64,000 nucleotides of DNA from Candidatus Woesearchaeota archaeon (GCA_018646625.1 JABGUJ010000001.1:441534-505533); one strand, 5' to 3'; shown: positions 33,441 through 41,495, numbered from the stretch's first letter. Numbers and translations: made by a program. Notes: generated by a model not told the origin, from the letters alone.

Positions 33441-33462
33441 CTAAATCTACTATTACATAACT

Positions 33463-33504
33463 TTTATATAGTCTGAAAGCCAATAATTCATCGGGGGACG
33501 CGAA
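33463..33504 (+). promoter_or_regulatory. Promoter and unusual CGGGGGACG start-site motif
   Basis: TTTATATA (33463-33470) predicts transcription from about 33495. CGGGGGACG (33492-33500) lies 4 nt before the ATG. The same nine bases occur 3 nt before the ATG at 40172. This is closer and G-richer than a normal ribosome binding site. Confidence 0.45.
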
Positions 33505-34101
33505 ATGAACATTAATAGAATTTCATTGCTAGTTGTTGTATTAGCGATCGCTATACTTGCGTCTCACTCGGTTTTTGCAGGTGCTAAGTTTACTGGCGGC
33601 GCAGGATCCTTTACAGATATTAATTTTTTTGGAAAACAATACACTGTTACAGTTCTTAAAATCGATAATGATCGTTATACTAACATGCGAGACAGATCTT
33701 GTTCTTTTAGTGTTGGCAGATTTAGAGAAGATATTGAGCTTTATCAAAATAAGCGAGTTGACGAGGTAGGAATCACAGTAAGTGACATTTATCGAGAGGA
33801 CAACATGAATCTTTGTGAATTTACTATTGCTGGTGAGATTTTATATTCTAAAATGATTTTACCTGGTGATGAAATTCTTCCACCCACTCCTGTTGAAGTG
33901 ATAAACAAAACTCCGTCAGTTGAAACAATTCCTAACGAATCTTCTCAAGAGGTTATTAAATCTGTTGAAGAACCATTGGAAAACGATTCTGAATTAGAAC
34001 CTGTGACTGAACCTACTGAAGGTAAATCTACTCGTGTGGTTCAAGTGAAAAAGCATTCTTTTGTTGCCTGGATAAAGAGTATTTATGGGAAATTATTCTA
34101 A
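33505..34101 (+). CDS. Secreted protein, unrecognised
   Basis: 198 residues with a clear signal peptide (about 1-25, ending SVFAG). An exported domain (26-120) contains two or three Cys and a beta-rich pattern (FFGKQYTVTVLKIDND). A long Pro/Glu/Thr-rich linker follows (about 128-178), then a basic amphipathic tail (VKKHSFVAWIKSIYGKLF). No enzyme motif was seen. It lies in the insert that splits rio1 from pno1, next to two surface/regulatory genes. Confidence 0.7.
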   Translation: MNINRISLLVVVLAIAILASHSVFAGAKFTGGAGSFTDINFFGKQYTVTVLKIDNDRYTNMRDRSCSFSVGRFREDIELYQNKRVDEVGITVSDIYREDNMNLCEFTIAGEILYSKMILPGDEILPPTPVEVINKTPSVETIPNESSQEVIKSVEEPLENDSELEPVTEPTEGKSTRVVQVKKHSFVAWIKSIYGKLF

Positions 34102-34526
34102 TTCTTGGTTTGCATTTTTATCTTAATTATTTTGGTTGTTTTCTCATATTATTTGATTTAGGCACTATTTAATTATGTGGTGCGAATACTTCTATATATG
34201 TTATTATGATCTTATATGCTTGATATTGCTTCCCGCATTATTGGTATTTCTCTTAGTTTGTAGTTCGCGCCATATCTATTATTTTCTTTAATATTCTATT
34301 ATCTTCCTATTTTGTTGGGTTTTATCTCGTATACTGTGTTTAATTACGTTTGTTTTCCCTTATTATTGGTTTATATCTTATATGATGGATAATCTTCTTA
34401 TAATATCTGTTTTATTCTCGTGTATTGTATATTTAATTGTGGTTTTATACAATTAAATAAGAAAATTATCTTGTATAATTGGTTTTATTCGCAATATTTA
34501 TATACTATTTTTGTGATTATTTGCTT
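34102..34526 (+). other. T-rich gene-free stretch with diverged repeats and a promoter
   Basis: No credible gene was seen. The plus strand is strikingly T-rich. An imperfect direct repeat of about 30 nt (34313-34348 and 34406-34442, sharing GTTTTAT-CTCGT and TTTAATT blocks) is followed by a shorter third copy near 34481. Inverted arms TTATACAA (34445-34452) and TTGTATAA (34471-34478) stand just before the TATA box ATATTTATATA (about 34494-34504). Its expected start coincides with the ATG at 34527. Confidence 0.45.
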
Positions 34527-35024
34527 ATGCGCAGAGATTCAGACCATTCTGAGATGGAAAAATCAGATCTAGATCTTATGCTGAATTTCTTTGATCACTT
34601 TAAGAAAAAATATAATATGAGCTCTCAAGACATTGCACAACTTATCACGCAACAATCTAATGAATTCATTCCACTCTGCATCTTTAACAATAAGTCTCTT
34701 AGTGTTTTCGAAGCTATTGTAAAATATCTTGTTGATAGTAGAGAGCTAAGCCTGAAGAAGGTTTCAACACTTCTAAATCGAAATTACAGTACGATTTGGA
34801 CTACACATTCTAATGCAAAGAAAAAACTTAAGGCAAGTTTCAAGATAGAATCGTGCAAACAAATTCCAATTTCCATCTTTTCTGATTCCAAATACACTAT
34901 TTTCGAATCTCTTGTTAAATTTCTCAAAGAAGAAGAAGAACTTCCTAATTATGAAATTGCTAAGTTGTTGAATCGTAACAACAAAACCATTTGGACAATT
35001 TACAATAATACTAAGAAAAAATGA
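34527..35024 (+). CDS. Tandem helix-turn-helix protein
   Basis: 165 residues, small and basic. Two copies of a 50-odd-residue unit are clear: IFNNKSLSVFEAIVKYLVDS with STLLNRNYSTIW, then IFSDSKYTIFESLVKFLKEE with AKLLNRNNKTIW. Each unit looks like a sigma-region-4/HTH fold with LLNRNxxTIW as recognition helix. A transcription regulator is likely. The ATG at 34527 fits a leaderless start. Its last codons overlap the next gene by 4 nt (ATGA), tying it to the surface protein that follows. Confidence 0.72.
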   Translation: MRRDSDHSEMEKSDLDLMLNFFDHFKKKYNMSSQDIAQLITQQSNEFIPLCIFNNKSLSVFEAIVKYLVDSRELSLKKVSTLLNRNYSTIWTTHSNAKKKLKASFKIESCKQIPISIFSDSKYTIFESLVKFLKEEEELPNYEIAKLLNRNNKTIWTIYNNTKKK

Positions 35025-37333
35025 ACTGCATAACAAAAGCAACGAAGTTGGCCATTATGCTAATTTTAGCTATGCTTTTGTTATTATCATTTACTTACGC
35101 TCAAGGGTATGGTGAGTTCTTAGAAAGTGAAAGCGGAGTTCCTGTAACTATTACTGAAGAGGATGATGCTTGTACTGATGGAGTGTTTGATATCTTTAAT
35201 GGAGAAACGGACACCGACTGTGGTGGTAAGACTTGCGACAGATGTGAAGTAGAACAAAAATGTTTTGTACATGCTGACTGCGACTCTAGATTGTGTAAAT
35301 GTGTTGAAGAACCAGTTTGTGAAGATGAAAACGGGTGTCCTAACTTAATTTGTACTAAAAGAGAATGCTTTGATCGTTTTGCAGATCTATTATGTACTAA
35401 TGCGAGACTAGATGAAGATAATGAAGAGACTGATGTTGATTGCGGCGGTACTCTCTGTAGTAAATGTAGAATGGGTGATGAGTGTAAAGAAGACTCAGAT
35501 TGTAAAGAAGGTCTTTGTGAAGGAGATGTTTGCGTCTCTGATCAGGTTTCTGAACTATGTAACAATGATCAATTAGACAATGAAACATTAGAAACTGATG
35601 TAGATTGTGGTGGTGAGTGTAAATTGTGTGGTATTGGTTCATTCTGTCTTGATAACTCTGACTGTGATTCAAATAACTGTGCTGAATCAATCTGTCAAGA
35701 AGCAGAAGAAGAATCTGAAGAAGAACAAGAACCTGTAACTGAGACACCTGCAGAAATATTTGAAAGCCAGTCCGAAGAACCTGAAGAAAATGCTACTGCT
35801 GGTTATGATTTTGTGGAAGAAGAGGTTGATGTATTCTTAGATGAGGGCGAAGTTAAAGTAGTCATCAACGAGAAAGAGTATACTATGTTGCTAAAAGATG
35901 TTATGTTTTCGTCAAGACATGAAACAGATGTTTGTGCAATCGAAGTAAACGAAGAATTATTCATTGTACCTAAAGATGAGTATGTTCTTGCAAATGGTAT
36001 ATTCATTAATCCTGTGCTGGTTAGCACAAAAGGTGCGTTAGGTTGTAGAGTCAACGTATATTCAAGCAATTATGGTGTGTATAAATACAATAAAGAAAGC
36101 TTTACTGAAAAAACTAGAGAAGAATTATTGGAACTATTCTGGCAAGATAAAACATCAACAAAAGAAGTTGATAAAGAATACCACATAACTTTATTGGATG
36201 CAATAAAAACTGAAGATCCTTCAAAATCTAGTTGCAAGTTCACAATTGGAGATGAAAGTCATGATGTAAAACTTGGAAGCCTAATTAGTTTCTCCAATAG
36301 ATATCTTGGCGTTGCTGATGTATTAACATCTTATCGTCCTGAACAAGATTCAGATGCTTGTGAATTAGGGTACATCTGGGAAGATCAAGAAGTAACTCTT
36401 CCTAGACACGAATTCCTTAAAACGGAGCCAAAACCTAAACAAGAAGCTGATGATTTATCTTGCGATGACACAACAGACAATAATTTTTACACGAAGAATG
36501 AGATAAAACTAAACACTAAAACATATACTGATATGTGCGCAAAGAAAATACTAAAAGATTTTTTCTGCTCAAATGGGGAACTAAGATCTGTATACTTTGA
36601 GTGTCCAAAAAGTTGTAGTCAAGGAGCCTGCGAAGAGATCACTCTTGGTAATACGTTATCATCTTCTTCATATGTTACACACACAACATCAAATATTGTG
36701 CGGATGAAATGGTTAAAATCTAGATTACTAATAGAGTTGGAGGGTGAATCTAATATCGATGGTATCCTGACTATGAAAACTAAAGAATCTCCTGAGGGTA
36801 TTAGAATAGATAATAAAGTAATAGAACAAAATACTGACTGGATCTGGAACAATATTGATTCTGAATTAACGATATACTATACACACTCAAAACACACTAT
36901 AATAATATCATTTGAAGAAGAACAAGCACCGGTTGTGGAAAGGCCTCAACCTCCCAAAACAGAACCTGAACCGGTCCAACCTCAACCAGAACCAGTTGAA
37001 GCTGGATTTGATATGAGTTTATTGAAATGGATCATAGCGGGAGTTTTAGCAATCTTCTTACTCATGGGCTTCGTATTAGTTAAGGCATATCATCCTGGTG
37101 CATCTGCTAACGCGCAACAAACCATGCAGAAAATGGCACAACAACATCAAGTGCACGAGTTTAATCCTCAAATTGAAAAGTTAAAAGACTTCATTAGATC
37201 GTCATTAGCCAAAGGATTTAATCCTCAACAAATCAATGATGCGTTGTTTAAAATGGGTTGGAGTAACGATCTTATTGCTGAAGCATTCAATGAAATAAGA
37301 GAAGAATCTCAACTCAATCAACAGAGAAGATAG
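35021..37333 (+). CDS. Cys-rich surface protein with cytoplasmic helical tail
   Basis: 770 residues. A signal peptide (about 1-27) precedes three Cys-rich repeats (about 49-95, 125-172 and 180-225), each with ETDxDCGG, CxxC and a later DC. An acidic linker and a large exported region (about 265-640) follow. After a Pro/Glu linker there is one membrane helix (667-684) and a cytoplasmic tail. The tail ends in a small helical domain (ROUGH pattern LxxFI-ALxKMGW-LIxEAF) that recurs in DPANN membrane proteins. It is translated in coupling with the tandem-HTH gene. A receptor or adhesin role is inferred. Confidence 0.75.
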   Translation: MNCITKATKLAIMLILAMLLLLSFTYAQGYGEFLESESGVPVTITEEDDACTDGVFDIFNGETDTDCGGKTCDRCEVEQKCFVHADCDSRLCKCVEEPVCEDENGCPNLICTKRECFDRFADLLCTNARLDEDNEETDVDCGGTLCSKCRMGDECKEDSDCKEGLCEGDVCVSDQVSELCNNDQLDNETLETDVDCGGECKLCGIGSFCLDNSDCDSNNCAESICQEAEEESEEEQEPVTETPAEIFESQSEEPEENATAGYDFVEEEVDVFLDEGEVKVVINEKEYTMLLKDVMFSSRHETDVCAIEVNEELFIVPKDEYVLANGIFINPVLVSTKGALGCRVNVYSSNYGVYKYNKESFTEKTREELLELFWQDKTSTKEVDKEYHITLLDAIKTEDPSKSSCKFTIGDESHDVKLGSLISFSNRYLGVADVLTSYRPEQDSDACELGYIWEDQEVTLPRHEFLKTEPKPKQEADDLSCDDTTDNNFYTKNEIKLNTKTYTDMCAKKILKDFFCSNGELRSVYFECPKSCSQGACEEITLGNTLSSSSYVTHTTSNIVRMKWLKSRLLIELEGESNIDGILTMKTKESPEGIRIDNKVIEQNTDWIWNNIDSELTIYYTHSKHTIIISFEEEQAPVVERPQPPKTEPEPVQPQPEPVEAGFDMSLLKWIIAGVLAIFLLMGFVLVKAYHPGASANAQQTMQKMAQQHQVHEFNPQIEKLKDFIRSSLAKGFNPQQINDALFKMGWSNDLIAEAFNEIREESQLNQQRR

Positions 37334-37335
37334 TT

Positions 37336-38052
37336 CTAAACATGCTCTTTACCAGTTATCTTTTTCCAAATAGTTTCCATTTCTATTTCTGTTCCTATTT
37401 TGGTAAAAAACCTTGCAATGTTTTTACAGTCTCTTTCCAACAACTCTTTTGCTGTAGAACTTTCTATAGATGATGATTGTGAAAAATCAATAAAGTATGG
37501 GTTATCGTCTTTTATCAATATGTTAAACTCACTAAGATCTCCATGAACTAACCCTAGTTGATGTAATTTTTTCATGTATTCAATAATTTTATCAAGCACC
37601 TTTCTTCTTGCCTTTGGAACATAGTCTTTTAATTTTGGAGCAGGCACATCATCGCCAATATATTCTAAGATCAATATGTTATCTCTGATTGCCATGGGTG
37701 TTGGAACTCTTATTCCTTTTTCTCTGGCCTTCATTAAGTTTCTATATTCTCTCTGAGCCCATGTGAATATGATACTCCTTCTTGAATGCTTTACGCTAGA
37801 ATATCTTACATCTAATCGAAGGTAATCGTACATTCTGTTAAAGTCGCACGTCTCCAACCTATATATTTTGATAATAACTATTGTGCCGTCTTTTTTCTCT
37901 GCAGTAAATACGTTCGCTTCTTTACCTAATGCAATGGGACTAAGAATTTCATTGAAGTGTCCTTGAGCCATTAGCTTTGCTATATTTCTCTCGGTCCATT
38001 CATCAAAGACGGTTTTGTATGTCTTGAATTTCTCCTTAGTTATTTTTCCCAT
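37336..38052 (-). CDS. rio1: RIO1-type serine/threonine protein kinase
   Basis: Atypical kinase/ATPase acting in small-subunit ribosome maturation, 238 residues. KEANVFTAEKKDG replaces the glycine loop, Lys62 in VIIKIY is the probable ATP lysine, and LVHGDLSEFNILI (168-180) is the catalytic loop. FIDFSQSS (187-194) is the metal-binding segment. The N-terminal winged helix of RIO2 is absent, so it is RIO1. GAGAGGA lies about 14 nt before the ATG. It ends 2 nt from the convergent surface-protein gene. Confidence 0.93.
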   Translation of the reverse strand: MGKITKEKFKTYKTVFDEWTERNIAKLMAQGHFNEILSPIALGKEANVFTAEKKDGTIVIIKIYRLETCDFNRMYDYLRLDVRYSSVKHSRRSIIFTWAQREYRNLMKAREKGIRVPTPMAIRDNILILEYIGDDVPAPKLKDYVPKARRKVLDKIIEYMKKLHQLGLVHGDLSEFNILIKDDNPYFIDFSQSSSIESSTAKELLERDCKNIARFFTKIGTEIEMETIWKKITGKEHV

Positions 38053-38135
38053 AGTTTTCTGTTGTCCTCTCTACTTTTTAAATGGTTTCAAAAGCAAACA
38101 ATTAACTACTCGCTAGTAACGATGAAGCGAAACCT

Positions 38136-38170
38136 TTATATATATCGTGTGCCTACCACATAGTAACAAA
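38136..38170 (+). promoter_or_regulatory. TATA box before the RNA-like region
   Basis: CTTTATATATATC (about 38134-38146) predicts transcription from about 38165 on the plus strand. It may also serve rio1 on the minus strand. No protein gene follows for over 600 nt. Confidence 0.45.
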
Positions 38171-38191
38171 TTGATTAATTAAATTAATCAA
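38171..38191. repeat. 21-bp perfect palindrome
   Basis: TTGATTAATT and AATTAATCAA are exact complements around a single central A. The palindrome lies a few bases after the predicted transcription start and could be a homodimer binding site or an RNA hairpin. Confidence 0.7.
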
Positions 38192-38204
38192 TATGCCTAA
38201 ACAC

Positions 38205-38386
38205 CCCTTAAAGCGCCCAAACAGATGCTTTCCGGCATTTGGTGGGCACTTTTTTTCATTATCCTTTTTCATAATCAATCACCTCTTTTCCCCCGCAGGG
38301 CACTTCGGTGTTTTGCAGGGGTTTTATACTCACCTCTTTTTCCCAGCAGAGCATTCTTTAGGAGTGTTCTGCCCGGGTTTTTCATG
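38205..38386 (+). ncRNA. Three tandem hairpin/T-run units
   Basis: Three related units each have a C-rich 5' arm, a G-rich 3' arm and a T-run. Unit 1 (38213-38256) pairs GCCC/GGGC and ATGC/GCAT, then seven T. Unit 2 (38288-38325) pairs CCCC/GGGG, GCA/TGC and CAC/GTG around TTCG, then TTTT. Unit 3 (38341-38382) pairs CCC/GGG and GCAGAGCA/TGTTCTGC, then TTTTT. Units 2 and 3 begin with the same TCACCTCTTTT and are 51 bp apart. Pairing is kept while the bases differ, which points to RNA structure, either serial terminators or a structured RNA. Confidence 0.5.
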
Positions 38387-38438
38387 TTCTCAAGACTTCT
38401 ACAGCCTTATTTCTCGAAAAAAAACTCAATAACGGAAG

Positions 38439-38793
38439 ATTTATAAATTCTAATATACCTTTAGTCTCCATTGTGTAAATGGGTCCTTTCAAGAGTATGG
38501 GAAGTTCCTTAACTGTGATTGAGAGCCACTCTTACGCAATCCAGCCCGTCGCGAGAGTACTCAATGGAGCTTACGGCAAAGTCGCGCTATGAACTTGAGA
38601 GTTAGTGTTTCGGGCAACAACCTTTTCATATTTACAGAAAAGATCATAGAACAGTTCAAAGAACTTATCGCATTCATTTAATCATTATTTGGCGTTAAAA
38701 CAGCTATAGGGGCCAAAGTTAGCCTCCGTATTCGCTAGTTCTATGAGCTTTTCGAGTAATAACAATAGACGATAGAAAATAGGAGGCGACAAA
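38439..38793 (+). ncRNA. Candidate structured RNA or dnaG leader
   Basis: A TATA box (ATTTATAAAT, about 38440-38449) is followed by 320 nt without a gene but with raised GC, unlike other gaps here. CTCCATTG (about 38466-38473) pairs with CAATGGAG (about 38562-38569), enclosing AAGAGT-GG/CC-ACTCTT. Further on, TCATAGAAC (about 38644) pairs with GTTCTATGA (about 38737), and GGGGC/GCCTC lies inside. It ends at the AGGAGG site of dnaG. I could not match it to RNase P, SRP or 5S RNA. Confidence 0.45.
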
Positions 38794-40119
38794 ATGGCAA
38801 AGATAAGCCCAGTATCAGCAAAATATATTGTTCATTCAGTAATTGACATCGAAGGTATCGTAGACCGACCTGATGTTGTTGGAGCAATTTTTGGTCAAAC
38901 AGAAGGACTTCTTGGTACAGAACTTGAATTAAGAGAACTTCAAAGATCTGGAAGAATAGGAAGAATAGAAGTAACTCTAGAGACTAAAGGCGGCAAGACA
39001 CATGGAACAATAATTATTCCTTCTAGCCTAGATAAAGCAGAAACTTGTATCATGGGAGCAGCTTTGGAAATAATCCAAAGGATTGGGCCATGTAATTCTA
39101 AGCTAAAAGTTGGAAAAATTGAAGACGTAAGAATCTCTAAGAGAAAATACGTTGTAGAAAGAGCAAAAGAACTACTAAAAGAATTTGTAGATACATCATC
39201 ACCTGATTCTCAAGAACTTGCAGACGAAGTTGCATATTCTGTAAGAGTTATGGAGATCCAAGAGTTTGGTAAAGATAGACTAGCTGCAGGTCCAGCAATT
39301 GAAGAAAGCGAAGAAGTAATCGTTGTTGAAGGAAGAGCAGATGTTGTAACACTAATCAAACACGGATTTAAAAATGTAATTTCTATGAATGGTTCAGGAG
39401 TTCCACAAACAATTATCGACTTAAGTAAAGAAAAGTCAATTATTGTATTTGTAGACGGAGACAGAGGAGGAGATCTTAACATTCAAGAACTTCTTGAAGT
39501 TGCAGAGATAGACTTTGTAACTAGAGCACCTGATGGAAAGGAAGTTGAAGAACTTACTAAAAAAGAACTCCACAAGTGTTTGAGAAGTAAAATTGCTGCA
39601 GAACAAGCAAAACTTGATGTTGTTGAGAAGAAAGCTTCTGACTCTGAAAGGTTAAGAAAACCATTCGCTTCACGGAGCGCAAGGGCTAGTCCTGCAAGAG
39701 CCAGTTCTACTAGAACTACTACAAGAACAGATTCCAGATCAAGCGACAGAAGATCTGCTCCTAGAGCACGACCTGATGATCGTGAGAGACGGCCTGCTCC
39801 TAGACAGTATGCAAAGAAAACTCTTAAGGCAGACGAAACCGAGAAGATAAAAGGAATTGCAGAAGAGCTTGTAGGTACAAGAGGTGCTTACATCTTAGAT
39901 CAATCTTTGAATATACTTGGTAAAGTTCCAACTTCTGAACTTGAATCGACAGTATCCAGTTTATCTAGTGGTGTATACGCTGTTGTGTTTGATGGTTCGG
40001 TTGAGAGTTCACTTGTTCAAGCAAGCCAAAAGATTGGAGTTAAGCATCTAATTGCAATGGATAGCAAAGTTGACCCAAAAGCAACTAGCATCAACATTGT
40101 AAAGATCGACAAACTTTAA
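38794..40119 (+). CDS. dnaG: Archaeal DnaG-like primase
   Basis: 441 residues. It starts MAKISPVSAKYIVHSVIDIEG, which is invariant in archaeal DnaG. The Toprim domain has VVEGRADVV (177-185) and VFVDGDRGG (218-226). A basic Arg/Ser/Pro-rich linker (about 285-345) is longer and more repetitive than usual, and the conserved C-terminal domain follows. Archaeal DnaG binds the RNA exosome and has weak primase activity. A strong AGGAGG site lies 8 nt before the ATG, after an unusually long leader. Confidence 0.94.
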   Translation: MAKISPVSAKYIVHSVIDIEGIVDRPDVVGAIFGQTEGLLGTELELRELQRSGRIGRIEVTLETKGGKTHGTIIIPSSLDKAETCIMGAALEIIQRIGPCNSKLKVGKIEDVRISKRKYVVERAKELLKEFVDTSSPDSQELADEVAYSVRVMEIQEFGKDRLAAGPAIEESEEVIVVEGRADVVTLIKHGFKNVISMNGSGVPQTIIDLSKEKSIIVFVDGDRGGDLNIQELLEVAEIDFVTRAPDGKEVEELTKKELHKCLRSKIAAEQAKLDVVEKKASDSERLRKPFASRSARASPARASSTRTTTRTDSRSSDRRSAPRARPDDRERRPAPRQYAKKTLKADETEKIKGIAEELVGTRGAYILDQSLNILGKVPTSELESTVSSLSSGVYAVVFDGSVESSLVQASQKIGVKHLIAMDSKVDPKATSINIVKIDKL

Positions 40120-40159
40120 TTTTTTATTTTTTTATTTCTTATTTTTTAATCAACAGCAA

Positions 40160-40171
40160 CGGGGGACGTAC
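40160..40171 (+). promoter_or_regulatory. CGGGGGACG start-site motif, second copy
   Basis: CGGGGGACG (40160-40168) ends 3 nt before the ATG at 40172 and repeats the motif at 33492-33500. The T-rich stretch before it (about 40120-40148) probably ends the dnaG transcript. Confidence 0.4.
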
Positions 40172-40999
40172 ATGACGCAGATTACAGTACCAACTAGTCA
40201 GGAGATTGAAGAATTTACACGTTCTACTTTTGATTCTTCCGAAAACATAAGTTTCTCAACGTCACGCGCAGATAGAATATATGATGCTTTACGTACCATA
40301 TCTGAACAGGACCTATTTAGATCTTTTTTCGGTCACATTTTAGACTTCTATGAAGTGACTGCATCACATTGTGCAAGGGGTGGAATGATTGCAACAGATC
40401 TATTTCTTGAAGATTTTGCAATGACTGAAATTGAAGTACCGAAGGAAGTATTAAATCCATTAGAGACTATGTTGGCTGCGGGATTTTTACATGATTTTGG
40501 TAAAATAAATCTATCTCTCGCATTAGTATCGAGAACGGATGGATACTCTGCTCAAGAACGAGCGCTAATGAGGACACACACTCAATTAACTTACGTTGCA
40601 TTAGAAAGGTTAGATCGAATCTACCCTTTAGCAAGAAACATTGCAGCACATCATCACGATAATGGCGGAAACGGATATGCTACACACCAAAAAAGAGCAC
40701 ACACTCCACCTAAAACTGACTTGATTAGAAGACGTAGTCCCGAAGTTGTTGATCCATGGGTAATAAGGGGAAGACAAATATTGGAGCTTGCAGATAAGTT
40801 AGATGCTTCTGCTTCGAAAAGGCCATATCGTAAGACACCTCTAACAAATGCCGAAGTAGTTAGCTACATTCAAGGAAAGTTTACTGATGAAGTAGATTTA
40901 GTGGATTATGTTGTAAGAACATATCTTTCAGGAGATGAGAGAACACTTGCTGAAGCGCCACAACAAGATGGAACCGGACAATTAAAGCTTAAGTTTTAA
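40172..40999 (+). CDS. HD-GYP-like phosphohydrolase
   Basis: 275 residues. The metal-site HD is in GFLHDFGKI (about 106). Later come HHHDNGGNGY and ILELADKLDASASKRPYRK. Spacing and wording follow the bacterial HD-GYP group (HDxGK, HHxxxxGxGY, AD-x-DA, RPYR), which cleaves cyclic di-nucleotides. No GGDEF or other signalling gene is nearby, and such pathways are rare in archaea, so the substrate is open. Its 3' end overlaps the convergent AK6 gene by 18 nt. Confidence 0.78.
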   Translation: MTQITVPTSQEIEEFTRSTFDSSENISFSTSRADRIYDALRTISEQDLFRSFFGHILDFYEVTASHCARGGMIATDLFLEDFAMTEIEVPKEVLNPLETMLAAGFLHDFGKINLSLALVSRTDGYSAQERALMRTHTQLTYVALERLDRIYPLARNIAAHHHDNGGNGYATHQKRAHTPPKTDLIRRRSPEVVDPWVIRGRQILELADKLDASASKRPYRKTPLTNAEVVSYIQGKFTDEVDLVDYVVRTYLSGDERTLAEAPQQDGTGQLKLKF

Positions 41000-41464
41000 T
41001 TTTTCAATTTGAGAACTAAGTTCTTTACTAGTATCAATCGTGAATACACTATGTTCAGCTTCTCTTACTTCTTCACCAACAATATCCATTATCTCACACA
41101 TCATATTCTCTTTTATCTTTTTGTAAGCATAATTTCTCTCTTCTAGACGGTTCTTCAAATCATCTAGCTCACAAGTAGTCAAGACACAAACATCAACATT
41201 CTCTTTAGAAATGAAATGAGATAAATGAGAATCAATCACAACATCTCTGTTGTACGATTTAATCACATTATCTACAATAAATTTACTCAATTTATCTTCA
41301 TCAATGATATCGCAATCTCTCTCTTCATCAAAGCCATCAGAAAGATTGTTCTCTTTTATTAGTTTTTTAATATCAACATAATGAAAGTCTAGTTGTTTAG
41401 CTATAGCTTTAGCTACTGTTGTTTTTCCTGTCGCAGGCGTGCCAGTTACTATAATTACCTTCAT
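40982..41464 (-). CDS. Adenylate kinase 6 / Fap7-like NMP kinase
   Basis: 160 residues with P-loop GTPATGKT (7-14) and VVIDSHLSHFI. The LEERNYAYKKIKENMMCEIMD segment is characteristic of the Fap7/hCINAP (AK6) group. The enzyme has adenylate kinase/ATPase activity and helps late small-subunit maturation through uS11. It shares an 18-nt tail overlap with the HD-GYP gene. Confidence 0.9.
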   Translation of the reverse strand: MKVIIVTGTPATGKTTVAKAIAKQLDFHYVDIKKLIKENNLSDGFDEERDCDIIDEDKLSKFIVDNVIKSYNRDVVIDSHLSHFISKENVDVCVLTTCELDDLKNRLEERNYAYKKIKENMMCEIMDIVGEEVREAEHSVFTIDTSKELSSQIEKLKLKL

Positions 41465-41495
41465 ACTATAATCTTAGAACTTCGCATTTATTAAT

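Noticed and set aside
38153-38385. Two tiny minus-strand reading frames (36 and 39 codons), the second with AGAGGTGA before its ATG
   Set aside because: Their peptides follow from the repeated hairpin DNA and the palindrome, they match nothing known, and paired arms are kept while codons change. RNA structure explains the region better.
38193-38432. 79-codon plus-strand frame with repeated Phe-x-Pro-Ala-x-His
   Set aside because: The repeats mirror the 51-bp hairpin units and the frame is interrupted by T-runs typical of terminators. No ribosome binding site was seen.
38480-38700. Possible RNase P RNA, because of a GGGAAGTTCC stretch and an ACAGAAA stretch
   Set aside because: The conserved blocks are incomplete, the second is not followed by the expected CCGGCTTA-like sequence, and no P1 helix joining the ends was found. 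Kept only as an unassigned structured RNA.
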